From contig NZ_LMDK01000021.1 in NCBI RefSeq assembly GCF_001425055.1, forward strand, positions 247,264 through 311,263: a stretch of DNA of 64,000 nt, read 5' to 3'. Of the stretch, positions 20,335 to 29,406 are shown in pieces. Each line of letters opens with the position of its first letter. Position 1 is the stretch's first letter. A program made the translations under genes and the position numbers. Under the pieces are notes generated by a model. It did not search any database. It was given only the letters and a program-made list of their open reading frames with translations, and was not told the DNA's origin. Source of the DNA: Pelomonas sp. Root1237. Its GTDB lineage: Bacteria; Pseudomonadota; Gammaproteobacteria; Burkholderiales; Burkholderiaceae_C.

Positions 20335-22626
20335 TCAACGTTTTGCGGGTTTGCCCGGACGCGGCGCGCTGTTACGACTTGCGCCGGTCACGCGCGGCGG
20401 CAGGCCAGTGTGCTGGGTCAAGAGCTGGCCCTTGCGCGGGGTGGCCGGCTTCATCGGCGCCGCACTTGCTGGTTTGGCCGCCGGTGTGACGCCGGTCGAG
20501 TTCTTGCGCCGCGCGCTTTCGTAGCTGCCGTCGGTGATGGGCTGATAGGTCGGGATCAGGTGGTGCTTGCCGTTGCCGATCAGGTCGGCCCGGCCCATGG
20601 CCTTGAGCGCCTCGCGCAGCAGCGGCCAGTTGTTGGCGTCGTGATAGCGCAGGAAGGCCTTGTGCAGGCGGCGGCGGCGCTCGCCGCGCACGATGTCCAC
20701 GCTCTCGCCGCGCGTCTCGTCACGGCTGATGCCCTTGAGCGGGTTCTTGCCCGAGTGGTACATGGCCGTGGCCGTGGCCATCGGGCTGGGATAGAAGGTC
20801 TGCACCTGGTCGGCGCGAAAGCCGTTCTTCTTCAGCCAGACGGCGAGGTTCATCATGTCCTCGTCACTGGTACCGGGGTGGGCGGCGATGAAGTAAGGGA
20901 TCAGGTACTGCTTCTTGCCGGCTGCGGCACTCGCCGCTTCGAACATCTGCTTGAAACGGTCGTAGCTGCCGATGCCCGGCTTCATCATCTTGGACAGCGG
21001 CCCGTTCTCGGTGTGCTCGGGCGCGATCTTGAGATACCCGCCGACGTGATGCGTGACGAGCTCCTTCACGTACTCGGGCGACTGCACGGCCAGGTCGTAG
21101 CGCAGGCCCGAGCCGATCAGGATCTTCTTGACGCCCGGCAGCGCACGCGCGCGGCGGTACATCTTGATCAGCGGGTCGTGGCTGGTGTTCAGGTTCGGGC
21201 AGATGCCCGGGTAGACGCAGCTGGGCTTGCGGCAGGCGGCCTCGATCTCGGGGCTCTTGCAGCCGATGCGGTACATGTTGGCCGTCGGGCCGCCCAGGTC
21301 CGACACGATGCCGGTGAAGCCCTTGACCTTGTCGCGCATCTCCTCGATCTCGCGGATCACGGAGTCTTCCGAGCGGCTCTGGATGATGCGGCCCTCGTGC
21401 TCGGTGATGGAGCAGAAGGTGCAGCCGCCGAAGCAGCCGCGCATGATGTTGACGCTGAAGCGGATCATTTCCCAGGCCGGGATCTTGGTCGCGCCGTCGT
21501 GGCCGCCCTTCTCGTCCGCATAACTCGGGTGCGGGCTGCGCGCGTAAGGCAGGTCGAAGACGTGGTCCATCTCCGGCGTCGTCAGCGGGATGGGCGGCGG
21601 GTTGATCCACAGGTCGCGCTCGCCGTGGCGCTGCACCAACGCGCGGGCATTGCCGGGGTTGGTCTCCAGGTGCAGCACGCGGTTGGCGTGGGCGTAGAGC
21701 ACCGGGTCGCTCTTGACCTTCTCATAGGCCGGCAGGCGCACCACCGTGTGGTCGCGCGGCGGCATGGTGATGCGGCCGGTCTTGTGGATGGTGATGGGCT
21801 TCGCCCCATCGGGCGCGTCGTTGGACGCGCAGGCCTTGTTCTCTTCGACGATCTGGTAGGGGCTGATCAGCTCGTCAATGCGGCCGGGACGGTCCACCTC
21901 GGTCGAGTCGAGCTCGAACCAGCCTTCGGCCGTCGGGTCGTCATCGCGGCGCATGAAGGCGGTGCCGCGCACATCGGTCAGGCTCTCGATGGGCTCGCGG
22001 CGCGCCAGGCGGTGGGCGATCTCGATGATGGCGCGTTCGGCGTTGCCGTAGACCAGCAGGTCGGCCTTGCTGTCCACGAGGACGGAGCGGCGGACCTTGT
22101 CCTGCCAGTAGTCATAGTGGGCGATGCGACGCAGCGAGGCCTCGATGCCACCGATGACGATGGGCACGTCCTTGAAGGCTTCCTGGCAGCGTTGGGTGTA
22201 GACCAGGGTCGCGCGATCGGGGCGCTTGCCGCCCTCGCCACCGGGCGTGTAGGCGTCGTCGCTGCGGATTTTTCGATCAGCCGTGTAGCGGTTGATCATC
22301 GAATCCATGTTGCCGGCCGCGACGCCGAAGAACAGATTGGGTTTGCCCAGGGCCTTGAAGGCGTCGGCGCTGTTCCAGTCCGGCTGGGCAATGATGCCGA
22401 CGCGAAAGCCCTGCGCCTCTAGCGTGCGGCCGATGACGGCCATGCCGAAGCTGGCGTGGTCGACGTAGGCGTCGCCGGTGACGATGATGATGTCGCAGGA
22501 ATCCCAGCCGAGCTGCTCCATCTCCGCCCGGCTCATGGGCAGGAAGGGTGCGGGGCCGAAACGCTTGGCCCAGAACGGGCGGTAAGCGGTCAGGGCCTTC
22601 GGGGCAGTGACGGGCAAGGCGGACAT
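20335..22626 (-). CDS. ygiQ: YgiQ-family radical SAM protein
   Basis: A 763-residue radical SAM protein. The N-terminal part ([14 protein letters not shown]) is the YgiQ-specific domain; the 4Fe-4S site is CFGGCTFC, a C-x3-C-x2-C motif, inside [20 protein letters not shown] basic C-terminal tail rich in K, R, A and P follows. The family function is not established. ATG 22626 fits the family N-terminus; the frame opens 36 bases earlier at 22662 but that start falls in a terminator hairpin. Confidence 0.92.
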   Translation of the reverse strand: MSALPVTAPKALTAYRPFWAKRFGPAPFLPMSRAEMEQLGWDSCDIIIVTGDAYVDHASFGMAVIGRTLEAQGFRVGIIAQPDWNSADAFKALGKPNLFFGVAAGNMDSMINRYTADRKIRSDDAYTPGGEGGKRPDRATLVYTQRCQEAFKDVPIVIGGIEASLRRIAHYDYWQDKVRRSVLVDSKADLLVYGNAERAIIEIAHRLARREPIESLTDVRGTAFMRRDDDPTAEGWFELDSTEVDRPGRIDELISPYQIVEENKACASNDAPDGAKPITIHKTGRITMPPRDHTVVRLPAYEKVKSDPVLYAHANRVLHLETNPGNARALVQRHGERDLWINPPPIPLTTPEMDHVFDLPYARSPHPSYADEKGGHDGATKIPAWEMIRFSVNIMRGCFGGCTFCSITEHEGRIIQSRSEDSVIREIEEMRDKVKGFTGIVSDLGGPTANMYRIGCKSPEIEAACRKPSCVYPGICPNLNTSHDPLIKMYRRARALPGVKKILIGSGLRYDLAVQSPEYVKELVTHHVGGYLKIAPEHTENGPLSKMMKPGIGSYDRFKQMFEAASAAAGKKQYLIPYFIAAHPGTSDEDMMNLAVWLKKNGFRADQVQTFYPSPMATATAMYHSGKNPLKGISRDETRGESVDIVRGERRRRLHKAFLRYHDANNWPLLREALKAMGRADLIGNGKHHLIPTYQPITDGSYESARRKNSTGVTPAAKPASAAPMKPATPRKGQLLTQHTGLPPRVTGASRNSAPRPGKPAKR

Positions 22627-22663
22627 AAGAGGTGGATTGTCGACGGCGGACCCAGAAAGCACA

Positions 22664-22686
22664 AAGCCCGCGCAGGGCGCGGGCTT
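22664..22686 (-). terminator. Intrinsic terminator of the cold-shock gene
   Basis: Perfect 10-bp stem AAGCCCGCGC / GCGCGGGCTT with a 3-base loop, 26 bases beyond the csp stop on the minus strand, followed by a T-rich stretch (TTTGTGCTTT) in that direction. It separates the csp transcript from ygiQ. Confidence 0.85.
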
Positions 22687-22712
22687 GACTCAACGGCCAA
22701 AGCCGTGAGGGA

Positions 22713-22928
22713 TTACAGCGAACGGATGTTTGCTGCTTGCAGGCCCTTGGGGCCCTGCTTCACTTCGAATTCGACCTGGGCGCCTTCAGCCAACGTGCGG
22801 AAGCCGCCGTTGTTCTTGATTTCGCTGTGGTGGGCGAACAGGTCCTTGCTGCCGTCGGCCGGCGTGATGAAGCCGAAGCCCTTGCCGTCGTCAAACCATT
22901 TGACAGTGCCGGTTTGGAGGGTGCTCAT
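22713..22928 (-). CDS. Cold-shock protein (CspA family)
   Basis: A 71-residue single-stranded nucleic-acid-binding OB-fold protein. It has the RNP1 motif KGFGFI (about residues 16-21) and RNP2-like DLFAHH, and the usual [10 protein letters not shown] loop. Acts as an RNA chaperone. A long 5' region (more than 80 bases) lies upstream, as is common for csp genes with leader-based control, and a strong terminator follows. Confidence 0.95.
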   Translation of the reverse strand: MSTLQTGTVKWFDDGKGFGFITPADGSKDLFAHHSEIKNNGGFRTLAEGAQVEFEVKQGPKGLQAANIRSL

Positions 22929-23013
22929 GGAATTTCCTTACTGTTGTCGTGCTGCGTGGCCCGCCCCAGATCGGCTGCGGAATTCACAACGACGTTCAGG
23001 AAATCAGACCAAC

Positions 23014-23037
23014 AAAAAGGCGCCGGATGTCGGCGCC
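23014..23037 (-). terminator. Intrinsic terminator after bfd
   Basis: GGCGCCG / CGGCGCC 7-bp stem (23019-23025 with 23031-23037), 5-base loop, followed on the minus strand by TTTTTG. It lies 16 bases beyond the bfd stop. Confidence 0.85.
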
Positions 23038-23052
23038 GGGGAGCATTCTAGT

Positions 23053-23274
23053 TCATGCCGCCAGTCGGATCGGGACGACCACCATGCCGCGTCCCCGCGG
23101 AGCGGCGCCTTCGACACGACTTTCCTCGAAAACCGCACAGGCGCAGTCCCGGCAGGCGCCGCAGGCCGTGGCCACGCGCAGGTCATCCTGCAGGGCCTCG
23201 AAATCCGGGCAGCCGCTGGAGGCGGCAATCGCGATGTCGCGATCAGAGACTCGGTGGCAGACACAAACAATCAT
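23053..23274 (-). CDS. bfd: Bacterioferritin-associated ferredoxin
   Basis: A 73-residue [2Fe-2S] protein that reduces bacterioferritin to release stored iron. The cluster cysteines are C4 and C6 (VCVCH) and C38 and C41 (CGAC); two further cysteines at 44 and 46 follow. The N-terminus MIVCVCHRVSDRDI is characteristic. It is divergent from bfr with a 106-base shared region containing a Fur-like site. Confidence 0.92.
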   Translation of the reverse strand: MIVCVCHRVSDRDIAIAASSGCPDFEALQDDLRVATACGACRDCACAVFEESRVEGAAPRGRGMVVVPIRLAA

Positions 23275-23289
23275 GGGTGCGAAGTCTAA

Positions 23290-23304
23290 TGCGAATCGGT
23301 CTCA
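23290..23304. promoter_or_regulatory. Possible Fur box between bfd and bfr
   Basis: TGCGAAT-C-GGTCTCA resembles the 7-1-7 Fur arrangement (TGAGAAT-n-ATTCTCA) with 3 mismatches over 14 positions, and it lies in the short region between two iron-storage genes. Match is imperfect, so this is a candidate only. Confidence 0.4.
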
Positions 23305-23380
23305 TTTGCAGAAAGAGCGGTTTTGCCGTGGGGCTTTCACTGGGGATACTGCGGCTTAATTTCACGATCCGGAGCTCCCC

Positions 23381-23857
23381 ATGAAAGGCGACCCCCAAGT
23401 CATCGCCCACCTCAACGCCCAGCTGAAGCTGGAGCTGACGGCCATCAACCAGTACTTCCTGCACGCCCGCATGCTGAAGAATTGGGGCCTGCTGAAGATG
23501 GCCAAGCACGAGTACGAGGAGTCCATCGAGGAGATGAAGCACGCCGACAAGCTCATCGAGCGCGTGCTGACGCTGGACGGCCTGCCCAACCTGCAGGACC
23601 TCGGCAAGCTCTACATCGGCGAGAACGCCGTCGAGACCATGAGCTGCGACCTGATCATCGAAAAGGCCTCGCACGTCCACCTGAAGGAAGCCGTCGCCTA
23701 CTGCGAGCAGGTGCGCGACTACGTGTCCCGCGAGATCTTCGTGCAGATCCTCGACGACACCGAGGAGCACATCGACCATCTCGAAACCCAGCTGGAACTC
23801 GTCACCACCGTTGGCGAGCAGAACTATCTGCAGTCGCAGATGAGCGAGCCCAGCTGA
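23381..23857 (+). CDS. bfr: Bacterioferritin
   Basis: A 158-residue haem-containing ferritin that oxidises and stores iron in a 24-mer. Ferroxidase residues E18, E51, H54 and the later glutamates and histidine (E127, H130 region in DDTEEHIDH) are present, and M52, the haem ligand, is retained in EEMKHADK. Length is standard. It is divergent from its partner bfd and ends at a strong terminator. Confidence 0.96.
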   Translation: MKGDPQVIAHLNAQLKLELTAINQYFLHARMLKNWGLLKMAKHEYEESIEEMKHADKLIERVLTLDGLPNLQDLGKLYIGENAVETMSCDLIIEKASHVHLKEAVAYCEQVRDYVSREIFVQILDDTEEHIDHLETQLELVTTVGEQNYLQSQMSEPS

Positions 23858-23877
23858 GCACCCTCACCCTCGCGCCG

Positions 23878-23905
23878 AGCCGCCTCTCGCAGGCGGCTTT
23901 TTCTT
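23878..23905 (+). terminator. Intrinsic terminator of bfr
   Basis: Perfect 8-bp stem AGCCGCCT / AGGCGGCT with loop CTCGC, followed by TTTTTCTT, 21 bases after the bfr stop. It also closes the gap to the convergent DUF1854 gene. Confidence 0.9.
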
Positions 23906-23908
23906 GTC

Positions 23909-24382
23909 TCAGAGGAAGCGTTCCAGCAGCCGCTTGGAATGCTTGTCCAGCGCCCAGCGATCCGGCACCTGCAACTGCACGCCATGGGTGGACGTGATCA
24001 GCAGGCGGCCCTCTTCCAGGCGGCGGATGTCTTCCTCGCTCTTGAGCACGAAGTCGACCTCGCCGCGGTCGGTCTCGATGCGCCAGGTGCTGGGCGTGGC
24101 AAAGGTGTTGACCGAAATCAGGCGCTTGAGCGTCGGATGGAATTCGCGGGCGGCCAGTTCGGCCTCTAGCAACCGGCGCGGCCCCTCGGGCAGGGCCGAC
24201 AGGCGCTCCACCCAGGCCAGTTCATGGCCGTGCGAGCCGACCAGGGACAGGCCCTCGTCCGGTGCCGAGATCGGGTGGGCACGTACCGGCGTGACACCGA
24301 CATGGCTGTCGCCGTTCAGATCGGTCAGCAGCAACCGGCCAAGGGCGTCCAGATGCAGGTCGCGGAAGGGCAGTGTGGACAT
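23909..24382 (-). CDS. DUF1854 protein associated with cyanophycin metabolism
   Basis: A 157-residue soluble protein matching DUF1854, a family regularly found beside cyanophycin synthetase and its ABC transporter in betaproteobacteria. Recognisable parts are GVTPVRAHPISAPDEGLSLV and the segment with WRIETDRGEVDFVLKSEEDIRRL and LLITSTHGVQ. Its role is unknown. It starts directly after the RidA stop on the minus strand, making it the third gene of the ABC-ridA-DUF1854 operon. Confidence 0.88.
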   Translation of the reverse strand: MSTLPFRDLHLDALGRLLLTDLNGDSHVGVTPVRAHPISAPDEGLSLVGSHGHELAWVERLSALPEGPRRLLEAELAAREFHPTLKRLISVNTFATPSTWRIETDRGEVDFVLKSEEDIRRLEEGRLLITSTHGVQLQVPDRWALDKHSKRLLERFL

Positions 24383-24877
24383 TCAGGACTCCGCGGAGGT
24401 CGCGATCAGGTCGAGTTCGACCGCCGCGTTCTTGGGCAGCTGCAGCACGCCGACCGAGGTGCGCGTGTGGGCACCAGCCGTGCCCAGCACGCGCCAGACC
24501 AGGTCGGAGGCACCGTCGGCCACTTCGCTGTGCTGGGTGAAGCCGGCGTCGCAATGCACGAAGACGGTCATCCTGACCACGGCCTGCAGCCGATCCAGGC
24601 TGCCGAGCTCCTGGCGCAGCAAGGTCAGCGCTCGCAGCACGCAGATGGCCGCGGCACGCTTGGCGCGCTCCAGGCTGACCTCAGCGCCGACGACGCCGGC
24701 CACGGCAACATGGTCACCGATGCGCGGGATCTGGCCACTCAGGTAGAGGGTTCGGCCGTCACGCACCAGCGGGCTGTAGCGCCCGCCAATCTGCAGGGGA
24801 ACGGCGGGGTCGAAGCCGTGTTCCGCGCTGGCGGCATCCAGCTCGCGGTCACGGTCGTGCAGGGCGGTATCAAGCAT
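24383..24877 (-). CDS. RidA/YjgF-family protein
   Basis: A 164-residue protein of the RidA (YjgF/YER057c/UK114) superfamily, trimeric enzymes that hydrolyse reactive enamine/imine intermediates of amino-acid metabolism. Seen: LYLSGQIPRIGD near the N-terminus, the segment VVRMTVFVHCDAGFTQH, and the C-terminal TSVGVLQLPKNAAVELDLIATS. The canonical arginine of RidA (expected near position 105) is not present in the usual GxR context; here the block reads HTRTSVGV, so it may be placed there. It overlaps the ABC transporter stop by eight bases. Confidence 0.85.
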   Translation of the reverse strand: MLDTALHDRDRELDAASAEHGFDPAVPLQIGGRYSPLVRDGRTLYLSGQIPRIGDHVAVAGVVGAEVSLERAKRAAAICVLRALTLLRQELGSLDRLQAVVRMTVFVHCDAGFTQHSEVADGASDLVWRVLGTAGAHTRTSVGVLQLPKNAAVELDLIATSAES

Positions 24878-27116
24878 CGGTGGTGTGGGCGCTGGGGTTG
24901 GGGGTCACGGCATGTTCCTCCAGGTCTTCCTGGTCCACGCGGCGGACCTGAGCTTCCCAGAGGCGCCAATAGTGGCCCTGGCGGGCGATCAGTTCGTCGT
25001 GCGGGCCCAGCTCGACGATCTCGCCGCGGTCCATGACAACGAGGCGGTCGGCCTTGCGCAGCGTGGACAGACGGTGGGCGATGGCGATGGTGGTGCGGCC
25101 CTTGACGAGGTTGTCCAGCGCGCGCTGGATCTCCTTCTCGGTCTCGGTGTCCACGGCTGAGGTCGCTTCGTCGAGGATGAGGATGGCCGGATCGATCAGC
25201 AGCGCCCGGGCGATGGAGATGCGCTGGCGCTCGCCGCCTGACAGGCCCTGGCCGCGCTCGCCGACGAGGCTGTCATAGCCATGCGGCAACCGCAGGATGA
25301 ACTCGTGAGCATGCGCGGCGCGCGCGGCTGCGACGATCTCGTCGCGCGTGGCCTCCGGCTTGCCGTAGGCGATGTTCTCGGCGATGGTGCCGAAGAACAG
25401 GAAGGGCTCCTGCAGCACGAGGCCGATGTGGCGGCGGTAGTCGGTCACCCTGATGCGCCGCAGGTCCACGCCATCGACCTTGATGGCGCCCTCGGTCACG
25501 TCATAGAAGCGGCAGATCAGGTTGACGAGCGTGCTCTTGCCCGAGCCGCTGTGGCCCACGAGGCCGACCATCTCGCCGGGGCGGATGTCGAGGTTCAGGT
25601 TGCGGATGACCGAGCGCGAACCGTAGCGGAAGTCCAGGCCCTGCATCGAAATCGCGCCGGTCACGTTCTCGAAGGGCTGGGGGTTGACCGGGTCGGGCAC
25701 GTTGGAGACGTGGTCCAGGATGTCGAAGATGCGCTTGGAGCCCGCCGCGGCCTTCTGCGTGACCGAGACGATGCGGCTCATCGAATCCAGCCGGCCATAG
25801 AAGCGGCCGATGTAGGCCAGGAAGGCTGTCAGCGTGCCGACCGTGATGCTCTGGTGCGAGATCAGCCAGATGCCGACACCCCAGACGACGAGCAGGCCCA
25901 TCTCGGTCAGCAGCGAGACCGTGGGGCCGAACAGGCTCCAGGTCTTGTTGAGGCGGTCGTTCACGACCAGGTTCTTGGCGTTGGCCTCCCGAAAGCGTTG
26001 CGCCTCGCGCCTCTCCTGGGCAAAGGCCTTGACGACGCGGATGCCCGGGATGGTGTCGGCCAGGATGTTGGTGACCTCGCCCCAGACGCGGTCGATCTTC
26101 TCGAAGCCGGTGCGCAGCCGGTCTCGCACCAGATGAATCATCCAGGCGATGAAGGGCAAGGGCACCAGGGTGGCCAGCGCCAGGCCCGGGTGGATGTTGA
26201 ACAGGATCGCCGAGATCATCAGCAGCATCAGCACATCGGTGATGAAGTCCAGCGCGTGCAGGCTCAGGAACACGCTGATACGGTCGGTCTCGGAGCCGAT
26301 GCGCGCCATCAGGTCGCCGGTGCGCTTGTTGCCGAAGTACTCGAGCGACAGGCCGAGCAGATGGTCGAAGGTCGCCGTGCGCAGATCGGCGGCAATGCGC
26401 TCGGACACCAGCGCCAGCAGATAGGTCTTGGCCCAGCCCAGCAACCACGAGAACAACGCCGCACCCAGCAGGCCGCCCAGCAGCGACCCGACCAGCCTGG
26501 TGTCGATCGACTGGCCGTTCTGGAACGGGATCAGCACCCTGTCCATCAGCGGCATGCTCAGGTAAGGCGCCACCAGGGTTGCGCCAATCGAGCCGAGCAT
26601 GAGCGAGAAGCCCAGCAAGAGCTGGCCCCGGTAGGGCCGCGCAAAGCGCCACAGCCGCAGCAGCACCCAGGTGCTCGGCGGTTTGCTGGCCTCGCCGAAA
26701 TCGAAGGTCGAGTCCTCGCCGTCATCGGCCTCTTCGAGCACGACATGGCCCGAAAGGCGCTGCACCTCGCGGCCGAAGGCGTCGGCAAAGCGCACCGCCG
26801 CCGGATTGCAGGCCAGCGTGAAGCGCCAGCGCGCCAGGCGCCGGTCGGCGTCAAACAGCTCCATGAAGGCCAGGCCGCCATGGTCACTGAGCTTGAGGCT
26901 CAAGCCCGGCACCAGCGTGTGTTCGACCCAGCTGGCGCTGGTGGGATCGAGGGCCAGCAGGCGTGAATTCGTCAGCGCGATCAGCCCTTGCGCGAAGTGG
27001 CCCTGGGCATCCAGGTCAACCTCCAGCAGGGCCACCACGTTCTCGCCAGCCATGAGCCGCCCCTGAAGGACGGCTGTTTGGGGATGAAGCACTGCAGCGG
27101 GAGGAAGGTCTTGCAT
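24870..27116 (-). CDS. ABC transporter (fused membrane and ATPase), cyanophycin-associated
   Basis: A 748-residue half-transporter of the MsbA/exporter type. Residues 1-150 form an unusual soluble N-terminal domain, followed by a six-helix transmembrane domain (about 165-470) and an ATPase domain with Walker [11 protein letters not shown]-loop region [11 protein letters not shown], signature LSGGERQR and Walker [12 protein letters not shown]. It is divergent from cphA2 and heads the operon with RidA and DUF1854. The family is named for its constant link with cyanophycin genes; the substrate is not known. Confidence 0.9.
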   Translation of the reverse strand: MQDLPPAAVLHPQTAVLQGRLMAGENVVALLEVDLDAQGHFAQGLIALTNSRLLALDPTSASWVEHTLVPGLSLKLSDHGGLAFMELFDADRRLARWRFTLACNPAAVRFADAFGREVQRLSGHVVLEEADDGEDSTFDFGEASKPPSTWVLLRLWRFARPYRGQLLLGFSLMLGSIGATLVAPYLSMPLMDRVLIPFQNGQSIDTRLVGSLLGGLLGAALFSWLLGWAKTYLLALVSERIAADLRTATFDHLLGLSLEYFGNKRTGDLMARIGSETDRISVFLSLHALDFITDVLMLLMISAILFNIHPGLALATLVPLPFIAWMIHLVRDRLRTGFEKIDRVWGEVTNILADTIPGIRVVKAFAQERREAQRFREANAKNLVVNDRLNKTWSLFGPTVSLLTEMGLLVVWGVGIWLISHQSITVGTLTAFLAYIGRFYGRLDSMSRIVSVTQKAAAGSKRIFDILDHVSNVPDPVNPQPFENVTGAISMQGLDFRYGSRSVIRNLNLDIRPGEMVGLVGHSGSGKSTLVNLICRFYDVTEGAIKVDGVDLRRIRVTDYRRHIGLVLQEPFLFFGTIAENIAYGKPEATRDEIVAAARAAHAHEFILRLPHGYDSLVGERGQGLSGGERQRISIARALLIDPAILILDEATSAVDTETEKEIQRALDNLVKGRTTIAIAHRLSTLRKADRLVVMDRGEIVELGPHDELIARQGHYWRLWEAQVRRVDQEDLEEHAVTPNPSAHTTDA

Positions 27117-27164
27117 GTTGTTGTTGGCTCTTACGGGCTGCGGCGATTCTCCGCCATGAGTTCA

Positions 27165-27197
27165 GCGCACAATTCCACGCGATTGCACCGCGCACAA
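27165..27197. promoter_or_regulatory. Direct repeat GCGCACAA in the cphA2/ABC divergent region
   Basis: GCGCACAA occurs twice, at 27165-27172 and 27190-27197, 25 bases apart, in the 101-base region between the divergent ABC and cphA2 genes. It could be a regulator site on one DNA face (about 2.4 turns) or chance. Confidence 0.25.
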
Positions 27198-27217
27198 CCC
27201 CTTACTCGATACGCTCC

Positions 27218-29392
27218 ATGAGCCAGAAGAACGACATCCGCCTGCTGCGCATCAATTACCTGCGCGGGCCCAATATGTGGACCTACCGGCCGGTGCTGGA
27301 GGTCTGGCTGGACCTCGGCGAGCTGGAAGACCACCCCAGCCATGTGTTGCCGGGCTTCAACGAGCGGTTGACGGCCGCCCTGCCCAACCTCGTCGAGCAC
27401 CACTGCGGCGTCGGTGAGCGCGGCGGTTTCCTGGAACGGCTGACCGAAGGCACCTGGTGCGGCCATGTGCTGGAGCACATCGTCATCGAGCTGCTCAACC
27501 TGGCCGGCATGCCGACCGGCTTCGGCCAGACCCGCTCCACCAGCCAGCGCGGCGTCTACCGCATGGTGTTCCGGGCGCGTGACGAGCAGGTCGCCCGCGC
27601 GGCCCTGGCCGAGGGTCATGCCTTGATCATGGCCGTCATCAACGACCAGCCCTTCGACGCGCCCGCCGCGGTGGCCCGCGTGCGCGACAAGCTGGACGAC
27701 TGCTACCTGGGCCCCTCCACGGCGGCCATCGTCGCCGCGGCCACGGACCGCCGCATCCCCCACATCCGCCTGAACGACGGCAACCTGGTGCAGCTCGGCC
27801 ACGGCGCGCGCCAGCGCCGCATCTGGACGGCCGAGACCGACATGACCAGCGCCATTGCCGAAGGCATCGCCAGCGACAAGGACCTGACCAAGACGCTGCT
27901 GAAGGCCGTGGGCGTGCCCGTGCCGGAAGGCCAGGAGGTCAAGACCGCCGCCGAGGCCTGGACGGTGGCACAGGACACCGGCCTGCCCGTTGTCGTCAAG
28001 CCCAGCGACGGCAACCATGGCCGCGGCGTCTCCCTGGACATCGCGACCGAGGCCGACTGCGAGGCCGCCTTCGCGCTGGCGGCCCGCCACGGCTCCTCGG
28101 TGCTCGTGGAGCGCTACATCCCCGGCAATGAGCACCGCGTGCTCGTCGTGGGCGGCCAGGTGGTGGCGGCCGCGCGCGGCGAAGCCGCCTGGGTGCACGG
28201 CGACGGCCGCCAGACCGTGGAGCAACTGGTCGAAAGCCAGATCAACACCGATCCGCGCCGCGGCCTGAGCGAGGACTTCCCGCTCAACCGCATCCGCGTG
28301 CACGAAGACACCGCCCTGCTGCTGGACCTGCAACGCCAGGGCATGTCGCCCGAGGCCGTGCCCGCGGCCGGCAAGGCCGTGCTGATCCAGCGCAATGGCA
28401 ACGTGTCCATCGACTGCACGCCCGAGGTCCACCCCGAGGTGGCGCATGCCGTGTCGCTCGCCGCCCGCACCGTGGGCCTGGACATCGCCGGCGTCGACCT
28501 CGTCACCGAGGACATCTCCAAGCCGCTGTCCGAGACCGGCGGCGCCATCGTCGAAGTGAACGCCGGCCCGGGTCTGCTGATGCACCTCAAGCCCGCCGGA
28601 GGCGCGCCGCAGCCCGTCGGCCAGGCCATCATCGACCACCTCTTCGCCGAGGACGAGACCGGCCGCATCCCCATCGTCGGCGTGGCTGGCTCGCGCGGCG
28701 GGCGCCAGATCACGCGCCTGGTCGCCTGGCTGCTGCACCTGAACGGCCGCCATGTCGGCCTGGCCTGCCGTGACGGCCTCTTCCTGGGCACGCGCCGCGT
28801 CGAGAAGCGCGACAGCGCCCGCTGGGACGCCGCTCACCGCCTCCTGATGAACCGCGGCGTCAACGCCGTCGTCATCGAGAACGATGCTGCCTCCATCCTG
28901 CGCGATGGCCTGGCCTATGACCGCGCCGCCGTCGGCGTCGTCACCGATCTGGACGGCATCGCCGCGCTGGCGGAGTTCGACGTGCAGGACATCGACCAGC
29001 TCTACAAGGTGCTGCGCACCCAGATCGACGTCGTGCTCAGCGACGGCGCCAGCGTGCTCAATGCCGCCCACCCGCGCCTGGTGGACATGGCCGAGCTGAG
29101 CGACGGCGAGGTCGTCTTCTACGCGGAGGACGGCAGCCTCGAGGCCCTGCAGCACCACCGCGACCGCGGTGGACGCGCCGTCTTCCTGCGCGGCGGCGCC
29201 GCCGTACTGGCCCATGGCCCGGCCGAGACGCCGGGCGCCAACATCGAGGCCCTGCTGCGCCGCTTTGGCGACCAGGCCATCGATGCCTCGACGCTACTTG
29301 CCGCCGTCGCCGCCGCCTGGGCCCTGGGCATCTCGCCCGAGCTGATCGCCGCCGGGCTCGACACCTTCGTGCCCAACCTGCACCTCGCCTGA
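27218..29392 (+). CDS. cphA2: Second cyanophycin synthetase homologue (CphA2-like), degenerate Mur-ligase domain
   Basis: A 724-residue homologue of cyanophycin synthetase. The N-terminal region (LRGPNMWTYRP) and ATP-grasp domain (about 170-470, with VVVKPSDGNHGRGV and EVNAGPGLLMHL) are intact. The third, Mur-ligase-like domain has lost its P-loop: where cphA has VTGTNGKTT, this protein has VAGSRGGRQ at 489-497, with no lysine. It also lacks the terminal Mur domain, being 133 residues shorter. This is the CphA2 pattern, in which only one ATP site works. It is followed after 14 bases by cphA. Confidence 0.9.
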   Translation: MSQKNDIRLLRINYLRGPNMWTYRPVLEVWLDLGELEDHPSHVLPGFNERLTAALPNLVEHHCGVGERGGFLERLTEGTWCGHVLEHIVIELLNLAGMPTGFGQTRSTSQRGVYRMVFRARDEQVARAALAEGHALIMAVINDQPFDAPAAVARVRDKLDDCYLGPSTAAIVAAATDRRIPHIRLNDGNLVQLGHGARQRRIWTAETDMTSAIAEGIASDKDLTKTLLKAVGVPVPEGQEVKTAAEAWTVAQDTGLPVVVKPSDGNHGRGVSLDIATEADCEAAFALAARHGSSVLVERYIPGNEHRVLVVGGQVVAAARGEAAWVHGDGRQTVEQLVESQINTDPRRGLSEDFPLNRIRVHEDTALLLDLQRQGMSPEAVPAAGKAVLIQRNGNVSIDCTPEVHPEVAHAVSLAARTVGLDIAGVDLVTEDISKPLSETGGAIVEVNAGPGLLMHLKPAGGAPQPVGQAIIDHLFAEDETGRIPIVGVAGSRGGRQITRLVAWLLHLNGRHVGLACRDGLFLGTRRVEKRDSARWDAAHRLLMNRGVNAVVIENDAASILRDGLAYDRAAVGVVTDLDGIAALAEFDVQDIDQLYKVLRTQIDVVLSDGASVLNAAHPRLVDMAELSDGEVVFYAEDGSLEALQHHRDRGGRAVFLRGGAAVLAHGPAETPGANIEALLRRFGDQAIDASTLLAAVAAAWALGISPELIAAGLDTFVPNLHLA

Positions 29393-29406
29393 AAAGAACA
29401 CGACTC

